Source: Ralstonia sp. SET104 (GTDB lineage Bacteria; Pseudomonadota; Gammaproteobacteria; Burkholderiales; Burkholderiaceae). From it: a stretch of DNA of 64,000 nucleotides. The notes below the pieces were generated by a model that ran no database searches, was not told where the DNA came from, and saw nothing but the letters and a program-made list of their open reading frames with translations. Numbering within the stretch: the first letter of the stretch is position 1; the number at the start of each line of letters is the position of its first letter. Positions 27,844 to 35,484 of the stretch are shown one piece after another. The stretch spans positions 1 through 64,000 of the forward strand of contig NZ_BHVX01000014.1 in assembly GCF_003851545.1 (NCBI RefSeq), in the 5' to 3' direction. The translations under genes were made by a program, and so were the position numbers.

Positions 27844-28377
27844 GTGATCCGCAGCAACGCGCAAGACAGTTTCGATCGCATTTTCCGCAAGGCCGCACGT
27901 ACGCGGCTCGCACGGCAAGCGGAAGACACCTGTCACATTGCCTCCGCAGTTGAGGGCGACGCCGTCAGTGGCGAGGACGCCCTGATCCTGACCATTTCAT
28001 CCATCGCTTTCCGCCTGCTGCTGGTGCTGCGTTTTGACGAGTCAGATGCCACGCGCACGTACTTCACCGGCGAAGGCACCAGGCGTTCCTTTGACGAAGC
28101 CCGCCTGGAAATCGGCAACCTGTGCTGCGGCGCGCTGAACCAGGCGCTGCTGCAGGTGTTTCCTGACCTGGGCATGTCGACGCCTTATGTGGTGAGCGCG
28201 CGCTGCCTGCCATATCTGGATGTGCTCAAGCCCTGCTATGTGGCTTCCTATGCCGTCACCATCAACGATGCGGTGCGGGTGGACGCTACCGTGTGCGTGT
28301 GTGCCCACGCTCCGCTGGATTTCGTCGCCGATGTGAGCGACGAAGTTGAATCCGGCGGCGAGCTGGAATTGTTTTGA
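27844..28377 (+). CDS. CheX/CheC-like phosphatase
   Basis: A 177-residue cytoplasmic protein likely to dephosphorylate the CheY-like protein of the same operon. CheC/CheX/FliY phosphatases carry an ExxN pair on a helix, and here ARLEIGNLCCGALNQAL places Glu89 and Asn92 in that arrangement. The rest alternates strands and helices in keeping with the fold (ALILTISSIAFRLLLVLRFD, VVSARCLPYLDVL). About 30 residues at the N-terminus and 15 acidic residues at the C-terminus are extra. The GTG start is 11 bases after the MCP-like gene. Overall similarity to named CheX is modest, so the call rests on the motif and on the context. Confidence 0.65.
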   Translation: MIRSNAQDSFDRIFRKAARTRLARQAEDTCHIASAVEGDAVSGEDALILTISSIAFRLLLVLRFDESDATRTYFTGEGTRRSFDEARLEIGNLCCGALNQALLQVFPDLGMSTPYVVSARCLPYLDVLKPCYVASYAVTINDAVRVDATVCVCAHAPLDFVADVSDEVESGGELELF

Positions 28378-28405
28378 TTACAAGATTGAGAGCGAGGAAA
28401 GAGTC

Positions 28406-28771
28406 ATGAGCAAGATTCTGGTGGTCGACGATTCAAGCACCGTGCGCGATGAGGTTGCCGGCTTTCTGAAGAAGCACGGCCTGGCAGTGGACACCGCCGT
28501 GGACGGCAAGGACGGCCTGGCCAAGATCAAGGCCAACCCGGGCGTCAAACTGGTTATCAGCGACGTGAACATGCCCAACATGGACGGCCTGACGATGGTC
28601 GAAAAGGTGCGCGGTGAGCTGGGCAACAAGACGGTCAACGTCATCATGCTCACCACGGAAAGCAGCCCTGCCATGAAAGATCGCGGCAAGGCCGCCGGCG
28701 TGAAGGGCTGGATCGTCAAGCCGTTCAAGGGCGACGCCGTGCTCGAGACGTTCAAGAAACTGGCAAGCTGA
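28406..28771 (+). CDS. CheY-like response regulator
   Basis: A 121-residue single-domain receiver. The acidic pair is in ILVVDDSSTVRDEVAGFL, phosphoacceptor Asp53 is in ISDVNMPNMDG, the threonine is in VIMLTTES, and the lysine is in WIVKPFKG. There is no output domain, so the phosphorylated protein must act by binding a target, as CheY does at the flagellar motor. A GAGGAAAGAG ribosome site precedes the ATG. It is the last gene of the four-gene operon and the natural phosphate acceptor for His459 of the kinase and the substrate of the CheX-like protein. Confidence 0.92.
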   Translation: MSKILVVDDSSTVRDEVAGFLKKHGLAVDTAVDGKDGLAKIKANPGVKLVISDVNMPNMDGLTMVEKVRGELGNKTVNVIMLTTESSPAMKDRGKAAGVKGWIVKPFKGDAVLETFKKLAS

Positions 28772-28817
28772 ACCGCTTGCGCCCACACTGGCCTTCTTGT
28801 GCGCAAGGAGGCTTGGC

Positions 28818-29201
28818 ATGACGGGCTTGGCGGATGCGGTGCTTGTGCTGCACGCGTTGCTTGTTCTGTTTGTCGTCGGCGGGCTGGCGGCCGTCTGGGT
28901 GGGCGCCGCGTTTGGTCAAAGCTGGGCACGCAATCGCGTGTTCCGGCTGACGCACTTGGCGGCCATCAGCGTGGTCGCCGCGCTGGCCGCGCTTGACCTG
29001 CCATGCCCGCTAACCCTGCTGGAAGATTGGCTGCGCCCAGGCGCAAACGGCTCAGGTGGCTTCGTCCAGCGCTGGGTGAGCGCGCTGCTCTACTACGATC
29101 TGCCGCTTTGGGTGTTTACCGCGAGTTACGTGGCGTTCCTGCTGGCAGTGTTGCTTACGTGGTGGCGTATACCGCCGCGCCCCGGGCGGGCACTTTCGTG
29201 A
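28818..29201 (+). CDS. DUF2784 family membrane protein
   Basis: A 127-residue protein with about four hydrophobic segments (ADAVLVLHALLVLFVVGGLA, THLAAISVVAALAALDL, LWVFTASYVAFLLAVLLTW). The conserved DUF2784 features CPLTLLEDWLR and the asparagine/arginine loop after helix 2 are present. No function is known for the family. The ATG follows an AAGGAGG site. It is 46 bases behind cheY and may be read through from that operon, but no functional link is evident. Confidence 0.8.
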   Translation: MTGLADAVLVLHALLVLFVVGGLAAVWVGAAFGQSWARNRVFRLTHLAAISVVAALAALDLPCPLTLLEDWLRPGANGSGGFVQRWVSALLYYDLPLWVFTASYVAFLLAVLLTWWRIPPRPGRALS

Positions 29202-29353
29202 TTCCCTTGCGCTGAATCCTTGATACGCTGGATCCCATCGGGCCGGCGTCGCGCGCTGCTGCAGCAGCGTCTGGTGAGTGATGCTTGTGACACAGCGGGG
29301 TTGGCAACCCATCCTCGGCATTCCCGGAGCGCGCGTGGGCCGAAGGAGCCACT

Positions 29354-29686
29354 ATGCAAGAGCTTGCCTTTCGCACCCTGCTGTATCGCTACTTCTTCTT
29401 CGGGTGGCTGTTTAAAGACGCCAGCCGCGGCAACCTGTTCGAACGTTCCGCCGCGTGGCGCTTCAACCAGGCGCACGCACATTGGCTGCTGGCCTATATG
29501 CGGCGCTGGCTCTGGTGCGGGGTGCTCTGCTACGCGTTGGGCGGCGTGCTGGAGCTGGGGCTCCACACGCCGGGCCTGTCGGTGCTGTTCTACGTGCCCA
29601 GTGCGTTGAGCGTGCCCGTCAACGTGGTCATCGGCGTGCTGTGGATTGGCCTCAAGGCGTTGCCGGGGCCTGTTCGTGAGCGGTGA
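29354..29686 (+). CDS. Small conserved-looking membrane protein
   Basis: A 110-residue protein with an aromatic-rich N-terminus (LLYRYFFFGWLFKDASRGN) and two or three hydrophobic helices (WLWCGVLCYALGGVLEL, VPSALSVPVNVVIGVLWIGL). AAGGAG lies seven bases upstream of the ATG, which supports a real gene. Inner-membrane location is likely; the function is unknown and I do not recognise the family with confidence. Its last bases overlap the 3' end of the truncated methyltransferase frame on the other strand. Confidence 0.65.
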   Translation: MQELAFRTLLYRYFFFGWLFKDASRGNLFERSAAWRFNQAHAHWLLAYMRRWLWCGVLCYALGGVLELGLHTPGLSVLFYVPSALSVPVNVVIGVLWIGLKALPGPVRER

Positions 29687-29930
29687 GTGCGCGGTAGGCG
29701 CGCGGCGGGCACAGGCCATCCGGCCGGCCAGCGATGGACGCCCGGAACGGCCGCGCGAACTGTGGGTCCATGTCGCCGGGCTGTTGCCAGCCGGGGTCGG
29801 GCGCAAGCAGCTTCAGGCCCACCTCATCTTCCAGCACGTGCGGCGGTGCATCGTTGCGCACATGCAAGGCACGCCACAACGCGACGCGCGCTGCGGTGCT
29901 CTCGGGTGCTGCATGCTGTGGTTCGCTCAT
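29652..29930 (-). pseudogene. Leucine-carboxyl-methyltransferase-family remnant (N-terminal part only)
   Basis: The first 60 residues (ESTAARVALWRALHVRNDAP, HVLEDEVGLKLLAPDPGW, FARPFRASI) match the N-terminus of the PpmA/LCM-type SAM methyltransferases annotated as O-methyltransferases of polyketide biosynthesis. After RASI, where the family continues toward the SAM-binding domain, the frame changes to unrelated sequence (GRPDGLCPPRAYRA) and stops after about 30 codons. The whole catalytic domain, about 200 residues, is missing. The family call is from recall; the truncation is seen directly. Confidence 0.6.
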
Positions 29931-29961
29931 CGCGGGCACGCCTCCAGGGGGGATCAGTCGA

Positions 29962-30651
29962 TCAATCGAGACGCTGATACTCGGGAAACACGGCAATGGC
30001 CTGCACGGGTTGCCTCGTCATGCAGACCATGAACAGGTGGCTGCCCAGCCATCCGGCCAGCCAGGCCTGAAGTGCCGGCAGCGGCTGGCTGGCAAACCAT
30101 TCCGGCGCCACCGCCGCAAACTGCCGCACAAACGGGAAGATGGCCAGGTCGGTCGCGCATGGCGTTGGCCCGCCAAGATACCGCTGATGCTGCAGGCGTG
30201 ACTCCAGCGGCATCAACAGGGTTTCCATTGCCTGGGTGCGGGCCGTCTCGCGCGGCGTGGCCTCGTGTGGGTAGCGGTCAGGGTATTTATAGCGATCGAG
30301 CTGGCGTTTGAAATCGCCATCGTTGATGCGCAACAGGGCGAGGTTGTCGTCGGATTGGGCGCGGCGCCACCAGCCTTCTGCATCCGGCGCCTCGAATGCC
30401 CAGCGCATGATGTCCAGGCTTTCCTCCAGCACGTTGCCATCGGGCAGAAGCAACACCGGCACCGTGCCTTTGGGCGACAGTGCGAGCAACGCGGCAGGCT
30501 TGTCGCGCATGACGATCTCAAAGGTCTGGAAGCGCCGGTTGGCCTGCAGCATCGCCAGGCGGGCGCGCATGGCGTAGGGGCAGCGGCGATAGCTGTAAAG
30601 CAGCGGCAGGGCGTTGTGGTGGGACAACAGGTCGGACATCGGGTTGGACAT
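29962..30651 (-). CDS. Glutathione S-transferase family protein
   Basis: A 229-residue cytoplasmic protein. The N-terminal thioredoxin-like domain (LPLLYSYRRCPYAMRARLAM) carries a CPYA redox-type motif, and the KGTVPVLLLPDGNVLEESLD glutathione-binding loop has the conserved cis-proline and ES pair. The helical C-terminal domain contains the PTPCATDLAIFPFVRQFA capping motif. Start choice is uncertain between 30651 and 30639. It overlaps no intact gene, and lies between two gene remnants on the same strand, in a patch that looks rearranged. A detoxifying or reductase role is likely; the substrate is unknown. Confidence 0.85.
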   Translation of the reverse strand: MSNPMSDLLSHHNALPLLYSYRRCPYAMRARLAMLQANRRFQTFEIVMRDKPAALLALSPKGTVPVLLLPDGNVLEESLDIMRWAFEAPDAEGWWRRAQSDDNLALLRINDGDFKRQLDRYKYPDRYPHEATPRETARTQAMETLLMPLESRLQHQRYLGGPTPCATDLAIFPFVRQFAAVAPEWFASQPLPALQAWLAGWLGSHLFMVCMTRQPVQAIAVFPEYQRLD

Positions 30652-30683
30652 CGGGTGCGGATTGAATGCAGCGTACAAGCGCG

Positions 30684-31106
30684 TCAGGGTAACGGATTCG
30701 TCGGCGTGGTGCGTCTTACGCAACCAGGCGGGCATGTCCTGAGCGCCCCCCGAGTGTCCCCGAGCGCCCCCGAGCGCCGCACCGACTGCGGTGGCTGCCC
30801 GAACACGCGGATGAACGCGCGCCGCATGCGTTCGGGGTCGGCAAAGCCCACGGCGCGTGCGGCTTGCTCCAACGATTCGTCACCCGCTTTCACCTGCGGG
30901 CGGGCGATTTCGGCACGGAGCTTTTCGATCGCCTTGGCTGGCATCTGGCCGGTATCGGCAACAAAGGCGCGGTCGAACTGGCGCCGGTGATAGACCACCA
31001 GCTCGCGGGCCACGGCGCGCCACACCTCGACGCCCAGGTCTTCTTCGACGAGTGCGAGTGCCAGATCGGCGCCCGTGCAAGCGTGTGCTGCCGTCGGTAC
31101 GTTCAT
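30684..31106 (-). pseudogene. GlxA-type AraC regulator remnant
   Basis: The frame holds TGADLALALVEEDLGVEVWR and AVARELVVYHRRQ, the end of the DJ-1/PfpI domain of GlxA-like regulators, joined directly to FVADTGQMPAKAIEKLRAEI and VGFADPERMRRAFIRVFGQP, the second half of an AraC helix-turn-helix. The first 150 or so residues of the DJ-1 domain and about 40 residues containing the first DNA-binding helix are absent. Intact family members are about 320 residues. It cannot bind DNA normally. The sequence ends against the GST gene. Confidence 0.65.
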
Positions 31107-31193
31107 AGGCTTGCTTCGGGCGACGCAGCGCCAATCCCCTCGTTTCTTCCTATAGTGACCGGCACAACCAGACAACGAAACGAGGGAGCCGCT

Positions 31194-32600
31194 ATGGCAG
31201 GCTTGGGCGCAATCCAGCACGTGGTCGTGCTGATGTTGGAAAACCGGTCGTTCGACAACCTGTTCGGCACGCTGTATTCAAAGAGCGCCGAGTTTGATGG
31301 TCTCTCCGGTGAAGAGACCAACCCCGATGGCAGTGGCGCACCCATTCGCGTGTGGAGCACCCCGGCGCCGCCCAACGTGATGACGTTGCCCAACCCCGAC
31401 CCCGGCGAGCTGTTCACCGACATCAACCAGCAGCTCTTCGGCCAACAGATGCCGCTGGGGCAAACGCCCACCATGCAGGGTTTCACTACCAACTACGCAA
31501 AGAACGGCGGCGACCCGCGCGACATCATGCACGTTTTCACATCGGACCAGGTGCCCGCGCTCAGCACACTGGCGCGCAACTACGCCGTGTCCGACGCGTG
31601 GTTTGCCTCCGCGCCGTGTCAGACGTGGCCCAACCGCTTCTTCGTGCACACCGGCACCGCGCACGGTTATCCAAACAATTCGCCGGTGCACTTTCCGTAC
31701 TTGATGCCAACGCTGTTCAACGTGCTCGACGGCGTGGTGCCAGACGATTGGGCGGTCTACTACCACGACTTCGCGCAGTCGCTCACGCTTACGCGGCTGT
31801 GGCTGCATCTTGACCACTTCCACCTGTTCGACGATTTTTTGGACGACGCGTCCAGCGGCAAGCTGCCCTCGTACAGTTTTATCGAGCCCCGCTACTTTGC
31901 CGATCTGGATTGGCCCAACGACATGCATCCGCCGCACGATGTCGGCTACGGCGATGCGCTGGTCGCACGGGTGTACAACGCGCTGCGCAGCTCACCGCAG
32001 TGGCATCAGACGATGCTCATCATCACCTTTGACGAGCACGGCGGCTGCTTCGATCACGTACCGCCGCCCGCGGTGGTGCCGCCCAGCCCGCCCCAACCGG
32101 GGCAGCTCTTCGCATTCGACCGGTTGGGCGTGCGCGTGCCGGCAGTGGTTGTCTCGCCCTGGATTCCCAAGGGCACGATCTTCCGCTCGACCGTGGCACA
32201 GCCGTATGACCACACCGCCATCATCAAGACGCTGCGCGTGCGCTACAACATCCAGACGCCGCTCACCGCCCGCGATGCGAGCGCGCCTGATCTTGGCCGG
32301 GTGCTGGAGCTGAGCGCACCCGACGACAACCGCGAGCCCGTCGTCGCCCGCGCCATGGCTGCAGACCCGGCCGGCTTGCAGGCCGCACGCAACGCACCGC
32401 TCAACGACTTTCAATGGGCCATGCATGAATCGGCGGCGATGCTCGCGCCGCTAGGCACCGGCATCAGCATTGATGACCACGTGCGCAACCTGTCGACCGA
32501 TCAGCAACCGCCGGTGCCCGCAGCGCAGAACGCCCAGCAGGCGGCGCAGCACATCAAGGACGTGCTCGCGTCCATGGATTTGCCGCACGCGGGGCAATGA
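31194..32600 (+). CDS. Phospholipase C / acid phosphatase-type phosphoesterase
   Basis: A 468-residue enzyme of the phosphoesterase family (PF04185: bacterial PLC and AcpA-type acid phosphatases). The N-terminal metal/nucleophile motif VVLMLENRSFDNLFGT is intact, and DVGYGDALVARVYNAL and IITFDEHGGCFDHVPPP supply the C-terminal metal ligands. No signal peptide is visible: the protein begins three residues before the first strand, unlike exported PLCs with a Tat leader. A GAGGGAG site precedes the ATG. It may act in the cytoplasm or leave by another route. Substrate (phospholipid or phosphomonoester) cannot be decided. Confidence 0.85.
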   Translation: MAGLGAIQHVVVLMLENRSFDNLFGTLYSKSAEFDGLSGEETNPDGSGAPIRVWSTPAPPNVMTLPNPDPGELFTDINQQLFGQQMPLGQTPTMQGFTTNYAKNGGDPRDIMHVFTSDQVPALSTLARNYAVSDAWFASAPCQTWPNRFFVHTGTAHGYPNNSPVHFPYLMPTLFNVLDGVVPDDWAVYYHDFAQSLTLTRLWLHLDHFHLFDDFLDDASSGKLPSYSFIEPRYFADLDWPNDMHPPHDVGYGDALVARVYNALRSSPQWHQTMLIITFDEHGGCFDHVPPPAVVPPSPPQPGQLFAFDRLGVRVPAVVVSPWIPKGTIFRSTVAQPYDHTAIIKTLRVRYNIQTPLTARDASAPDLGRVLELSAPDDNREPVVARAMAADPAGLQAARNAPLNDFQWAMHESAAMLAPLGTGISIDDHVRNLSTDQQPPVPAAQNAQQAAQHIKDVLASMDLPHAGQ

Positions 32601-32787
32601 CCATGTACGCATCTCTTCAGCGCTCGCCCGTGGTGATCTGCGCCTTCCGGCCCATCACGGTGCGTGGCGTGCCCCTGTCCAACGCATTCATGATCAGAAC
32701 GCAATTTTGATCTGCTGATTTGTGAGAACTGGCTCCCCGTAAGGCTTTCCGCGGGAAGGGAGATTGTGATCGTGTCTTTACAGTGGT
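32601..32787. other. Intergenic stretch before the chemoreceptor promoter
   Basis: No convincing gene. An ATG at 32603, right after the phosphoesterase stop, opens a 35-codon frame without a ribosome site or family resemblance. A GC-rich imperfect hairpin (CTCCC..GGGAG, about 32731-32762) precedes the promoter and could end the upstream transcript, but it has no T-run. Confidence 0.35.
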
Positions 32788-32814
32788 TAAAGATCGTTAT
32801 GAATCTGTCGTTAA
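32788..32814 (+). promoter_or_regulatory. Sigma-28 (FliA)-type promoter of the chemoreceptor gene
   Basis: TAAA at 32788-32791, a 15-base spacer, and GTCGTTAA at 32807-32814 agree with the flagellar sigma factor consensus TAAA-N15-GCCGATAA (six of eight in the -10 and exact spacing). The start codon lies 71 bases downstream. It would place this chemoreceptor in the late flagellar/chemotaxis regulon. Confidence 0.7.
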
Positions 32815-32885
32815 TTTTGCTCATATCGATGCCTTCTCGAGCACCCGGCAAACGATCACATTTCATTGAGAAGTACACGGCAGAT

Positions 32886-34433
32886 ATGAAGACGCTTTCC
32901 ATCAAGGCCCGGCTCGCGCTGGTGCTGTTTGTTCTCGCTGTATTCCTGACAGGCGTTGGCGCGCTGGGCCTGTACAGCAACATGCGCTCCAATGCGGCGC
33001 TCAAGGAAACCTATGCGAACCAGCTCGCGTCCACGCGGGCGCTGGGCCAGGCTGTTTCGCGGCTGGTGCAGGTGCGCACGGCGCTGGATCGTGCCGTCTA
33101 TGAAACGGATGACGCCAAGATCGCCGATCTGGTAAAGGCAGCCCGCGAGCAGGTCAAGGCAAGTGACGATGGTTGGAAGGCATACAACGCGCTGCCGTTC
33201 GCCACACCGGAAGAAGAGGGCGTTGCCGGAGAAGCCAAGCGCCTGCGCGATGCGTTCTTCAATGACGGCTTGAAACCCGCTCTGGCAGCGTTCGATCGCC
33301 ACGACTACGCAAGCGCGCGCCCGCTGGTGCTCGACAAGCTGTACGAACTGTTCGTGCCATACGCCATTAAGGTCGATCGCCTGAGCGCCATTCAAGCGGA
33401 GGTTGCTGCGTTGGCCTACAACAAGGCGCAGTCGTTCTTCGACGCTCTGGTGTGGGCGTTCGTCATCGTGATTGCCGTGGGCGTGGCGCTGGCCGCCGGG
33501 TGCTATCTGGTGCTCTCGCGTGCCATTTCGCGGCCGCTGGAAGCCATGCTGGTGCACTTCCACGAGATTGCCGCCGGCAACCTGACAACCGATGTGCGCA
33601 TTGACTCGCGTGACGAGATGGGCTTGCTGATGGAAGGCTTGCAGCAGATGCAGGCCAAGCTGAAGGAGACCGTGGTGACAGTGCGCCGCGGCAGCGAGTC
33701 GATCGCTTCGGCCACGCAGCAGATCGCGGCGGGCAACACCAACCTCTCGCAACGCACGGAAGAGCAGGCCAGCTCGCTGGAGGAAACCGCGTCGAGCATG
33801 GAAGAACTCACGAGCATCGTGAAGCAGAACGCCGACAACGCACGTCAGGCGAGCACGCTGGCGGTAAACGCCTCTGAGATCGCCGTGCAAGGCGGTGCCG
33901 TGGTGCAGGATGTGGTGACAACCATGGGCGAGATCAGCGAATCGTCGCGCAAGATCACTGACATCATCGCCGTGATTGAGGGCATCGCGTTTCAGACCAA
34001 CATCCTGGCGCTCAATGCCGCGGTGGAAGCCGCGCGTGCCGGTGAACAGGGCCGCGGCTTTGCCGTGGTGGCGGGTGAGGTGCGCACGCTGGCGCAGCGC
34101 AGCGCGGGTGCCGCGAAGGAAATCAAATCGCTGATCGAGGACTCGGCCACGCGTGTGGAATCGGGCTCGACGCTGGTGGCGCGTGCCGGCAAGACGATGG
34201 AAGAGATCGTCGTGGCCGTCAAGCGTGTGACCGACATCATGGGCGAGATCAGTGCGGGCTCGGCCGAGCAAAGCACCGGCATTGAGCAGATCAACGAAGC
34301 CGTTACGCAGATGGATGACGTGACGCAGCAGAACGCCGCGCTGGTCGAACAGGCCGCTGCCGCCGCGCAAGCGCTGGAAGAGCAGGCGGACGAACTGCGC
34401 CGCGCCGTGGCGGTGTTCCGCGTGGCGATGTAA
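32886..34433 (+). CDS. Methyl-accepting chemotaxis protein
   Basis: A 515-residue transmembrane chemoreceptor. Helix one ([20 protein letters not shown]) starts near residue 9. The periplasmic part is a Tar-like four-helix bundle of about 150 residues, and helix two ([20 protein letters not shown]) is followed by a HAMP domain. The cytoplasmic hairpin has the Q/E-rich methylation region ([20 protein letters not shown]) and the conserved tip [20 protein letters not shown]. No C-terminal NWETF tether for CheR/CheB is present; it ends VAVFRVAM. It is preceded by a sigma-28-type promoter and stands alone. The ligand is not predictable. Confidence 0.95.
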   Translation: MKTLSIKARLALVLFVLAVFLTGVGALGLYSNMRSNAALKETYANQLASTRALGQAVSRLVQVRTALDRAVYETDDAKIADLVKAAREQVKASDDGWKAYNALPFATPEEEGVAGEAKRLRDAFFNDGLKPALAAFDRHDYASARPLVLDKLYELFVPYAIKVDRLSAIQAEVAALAYNKAQSFFDALVWAFVIVIAVGVALAAGCYLVLSRAISRPLEAMLVHFHEIAAGNLTTDVRIDSRDEMGLLMEGLQQMQAKLKETVVTVRRGSESIASATQQIAAGNTNLSQRTEEQASSLEETASSMEELTSIVKQNADNARQASTLAVNASEIAVQGGAVVQDVVTTMGEISESSRKITDIIAVIEGIAFQTNILALNAAVEAARAGEQGRGFAVVAGEVRTLAQRSAGAAKEIKSLIEDSATRVESGSTLVARAGKTMEEIVVAVKRVTDIMGEISAGSAEQSTGIEQINEAVTQMDDVTQQNAALVEQAAAAAQALEEQADELRRAVAVFRVAM

Positions 34434-34540
34434 CGATGTAACGCACCACATCTGACGGGTTGCCGCCGCAATAAAAATTCAAGGCGCCAGTGCCCGCCCG
34501 GTTGGCGCCATGGCTGGGGTCGATCAAATGGGGCGGGTTC

Positions 34541-35305
34541 TTAAATGAATCCGCCGTCCGTCTTGAGCGTGCGGCCGGTGATCCAGCGCGCGTCATCCGA
34601 GGCCAGGAAAGCGACGGCGTCGGCAATGTCATCGGGCTCGGCCAGACGGCCCATTGGCGTTGATTCACGCATGCGGGCCTTCACCTCATCGGGAATCGGC
34701 GCGGTCATGTCGGTGCGTGTGAGTGCCGGTGCCACGGCGTTGACGGTGATATTGCGCGGGCCGAGTTCCACCGCAAACGCATGGGTGAGGGCGCCAACGG
34801 CGGCCTTGCTTGCCGCATAGACCGACAGCCCCGCGCGTGGCCGGTACACCAGGCTCGACGATACGTTCACGATGTGCCCGCCGCGCGCCGGCATATGCGG
34901 CAGCACAGCTTGCGTTACCAGAATCGTCGAGAAGGCATTGGTGCGCAATTGCGCGTCGAACGATGCCAGATCGATGCTGCCCACCGGCTGGCTCTCCAGA
35001 ATGCCCGCGTTGTTGACGAGGACGTCGATGGCGCCGAAGGCTTCGCGCACGGTGGCGACCATGGCGTCGACGGAGGGCGCGTCACTCACGTCGGCTTGCA
35101 CAGCAATGGCTGCCGCGCCGGTGCCGCAGATGGAGCGGACCACGGCGTCGGCTTCAGCCGCGTTGCTGCGATAGACCACGGCTACACGGGCCCCGTCTGC
35201 GGCCAGTCGGTGCGCCACGGCGGCGCCAATGCCGCGCGAGCCGCCGGTGACGATGGCCGTGCGGCCTGCCAGGCGTTGTGTGAGCGTGGATGCGGGGTGC
35301 GTCAT
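34541..35305 (-). CDS. SDR family oxidoreductase
   Basis: A 254-residue classical short-chain dehydrogenase/reductase. NAD(P) binding is shown by AIVTGGSRGIGAAVAHRLA near residue 20, then NNAGI. The catalytic residues are in VNVSSSLVYRPRAGLSVYAASKAA (Ser, Tyr, Lys), and the C-terminus ends in the family's DGGFI. An arginine in AVVYRSNAAEA after the second strand suggests NADP preference. It resembles FabG/3-oxoacyl reductase-like enzymes, but the substrate is open. It is divergent from the catalase gene, with 179 bases between them. Confidence 0.9.
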   Translation of the reverse strand: MTHPASTLTQRLAGRTAIVTGGSRGIGAAVAHRLAADGARVAVVYRSNAAEADAVVRSICGTGAAAIAVQADVSDAPSVDAMVATVREAFGAIDVLVNNAGILESQPVGSIDLASFDAQLRTNAFSTILVTQAVLPHMPARGGHIVNVSSSLVYRPRAGLSVYAASKAAVGALTHAFAVELGPRNITVNAVAPALTRTDMTAPIPDEVKARMRESTPMGRLAEPDDIADAVAFLASDDARWITGRTLKTDGGFI

Positions 35306-35484
35306 GCGGTTCTCCTGAAGGGCGATGTTTCGGCAGACACAGGTTACGAAGCGATGCATGTGCGCGCAGCGTGCGTCAGCGCGACGCGGCGTTGCAACCA
35401 TGGAACGAACACACCGAAAGCGCAGCGCAAAGGGCGCGGTCTGCTTTTTGCTGGACCCATGCGGGTTCCCTCACAGGAGTTCCC

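Noticed and set aside
32603-32710. 35-codon open frame just after the phosphoesterase gene
   Set aside because: No ribosome site, no conserved pattern and a long untranslated remainder; probably chance.
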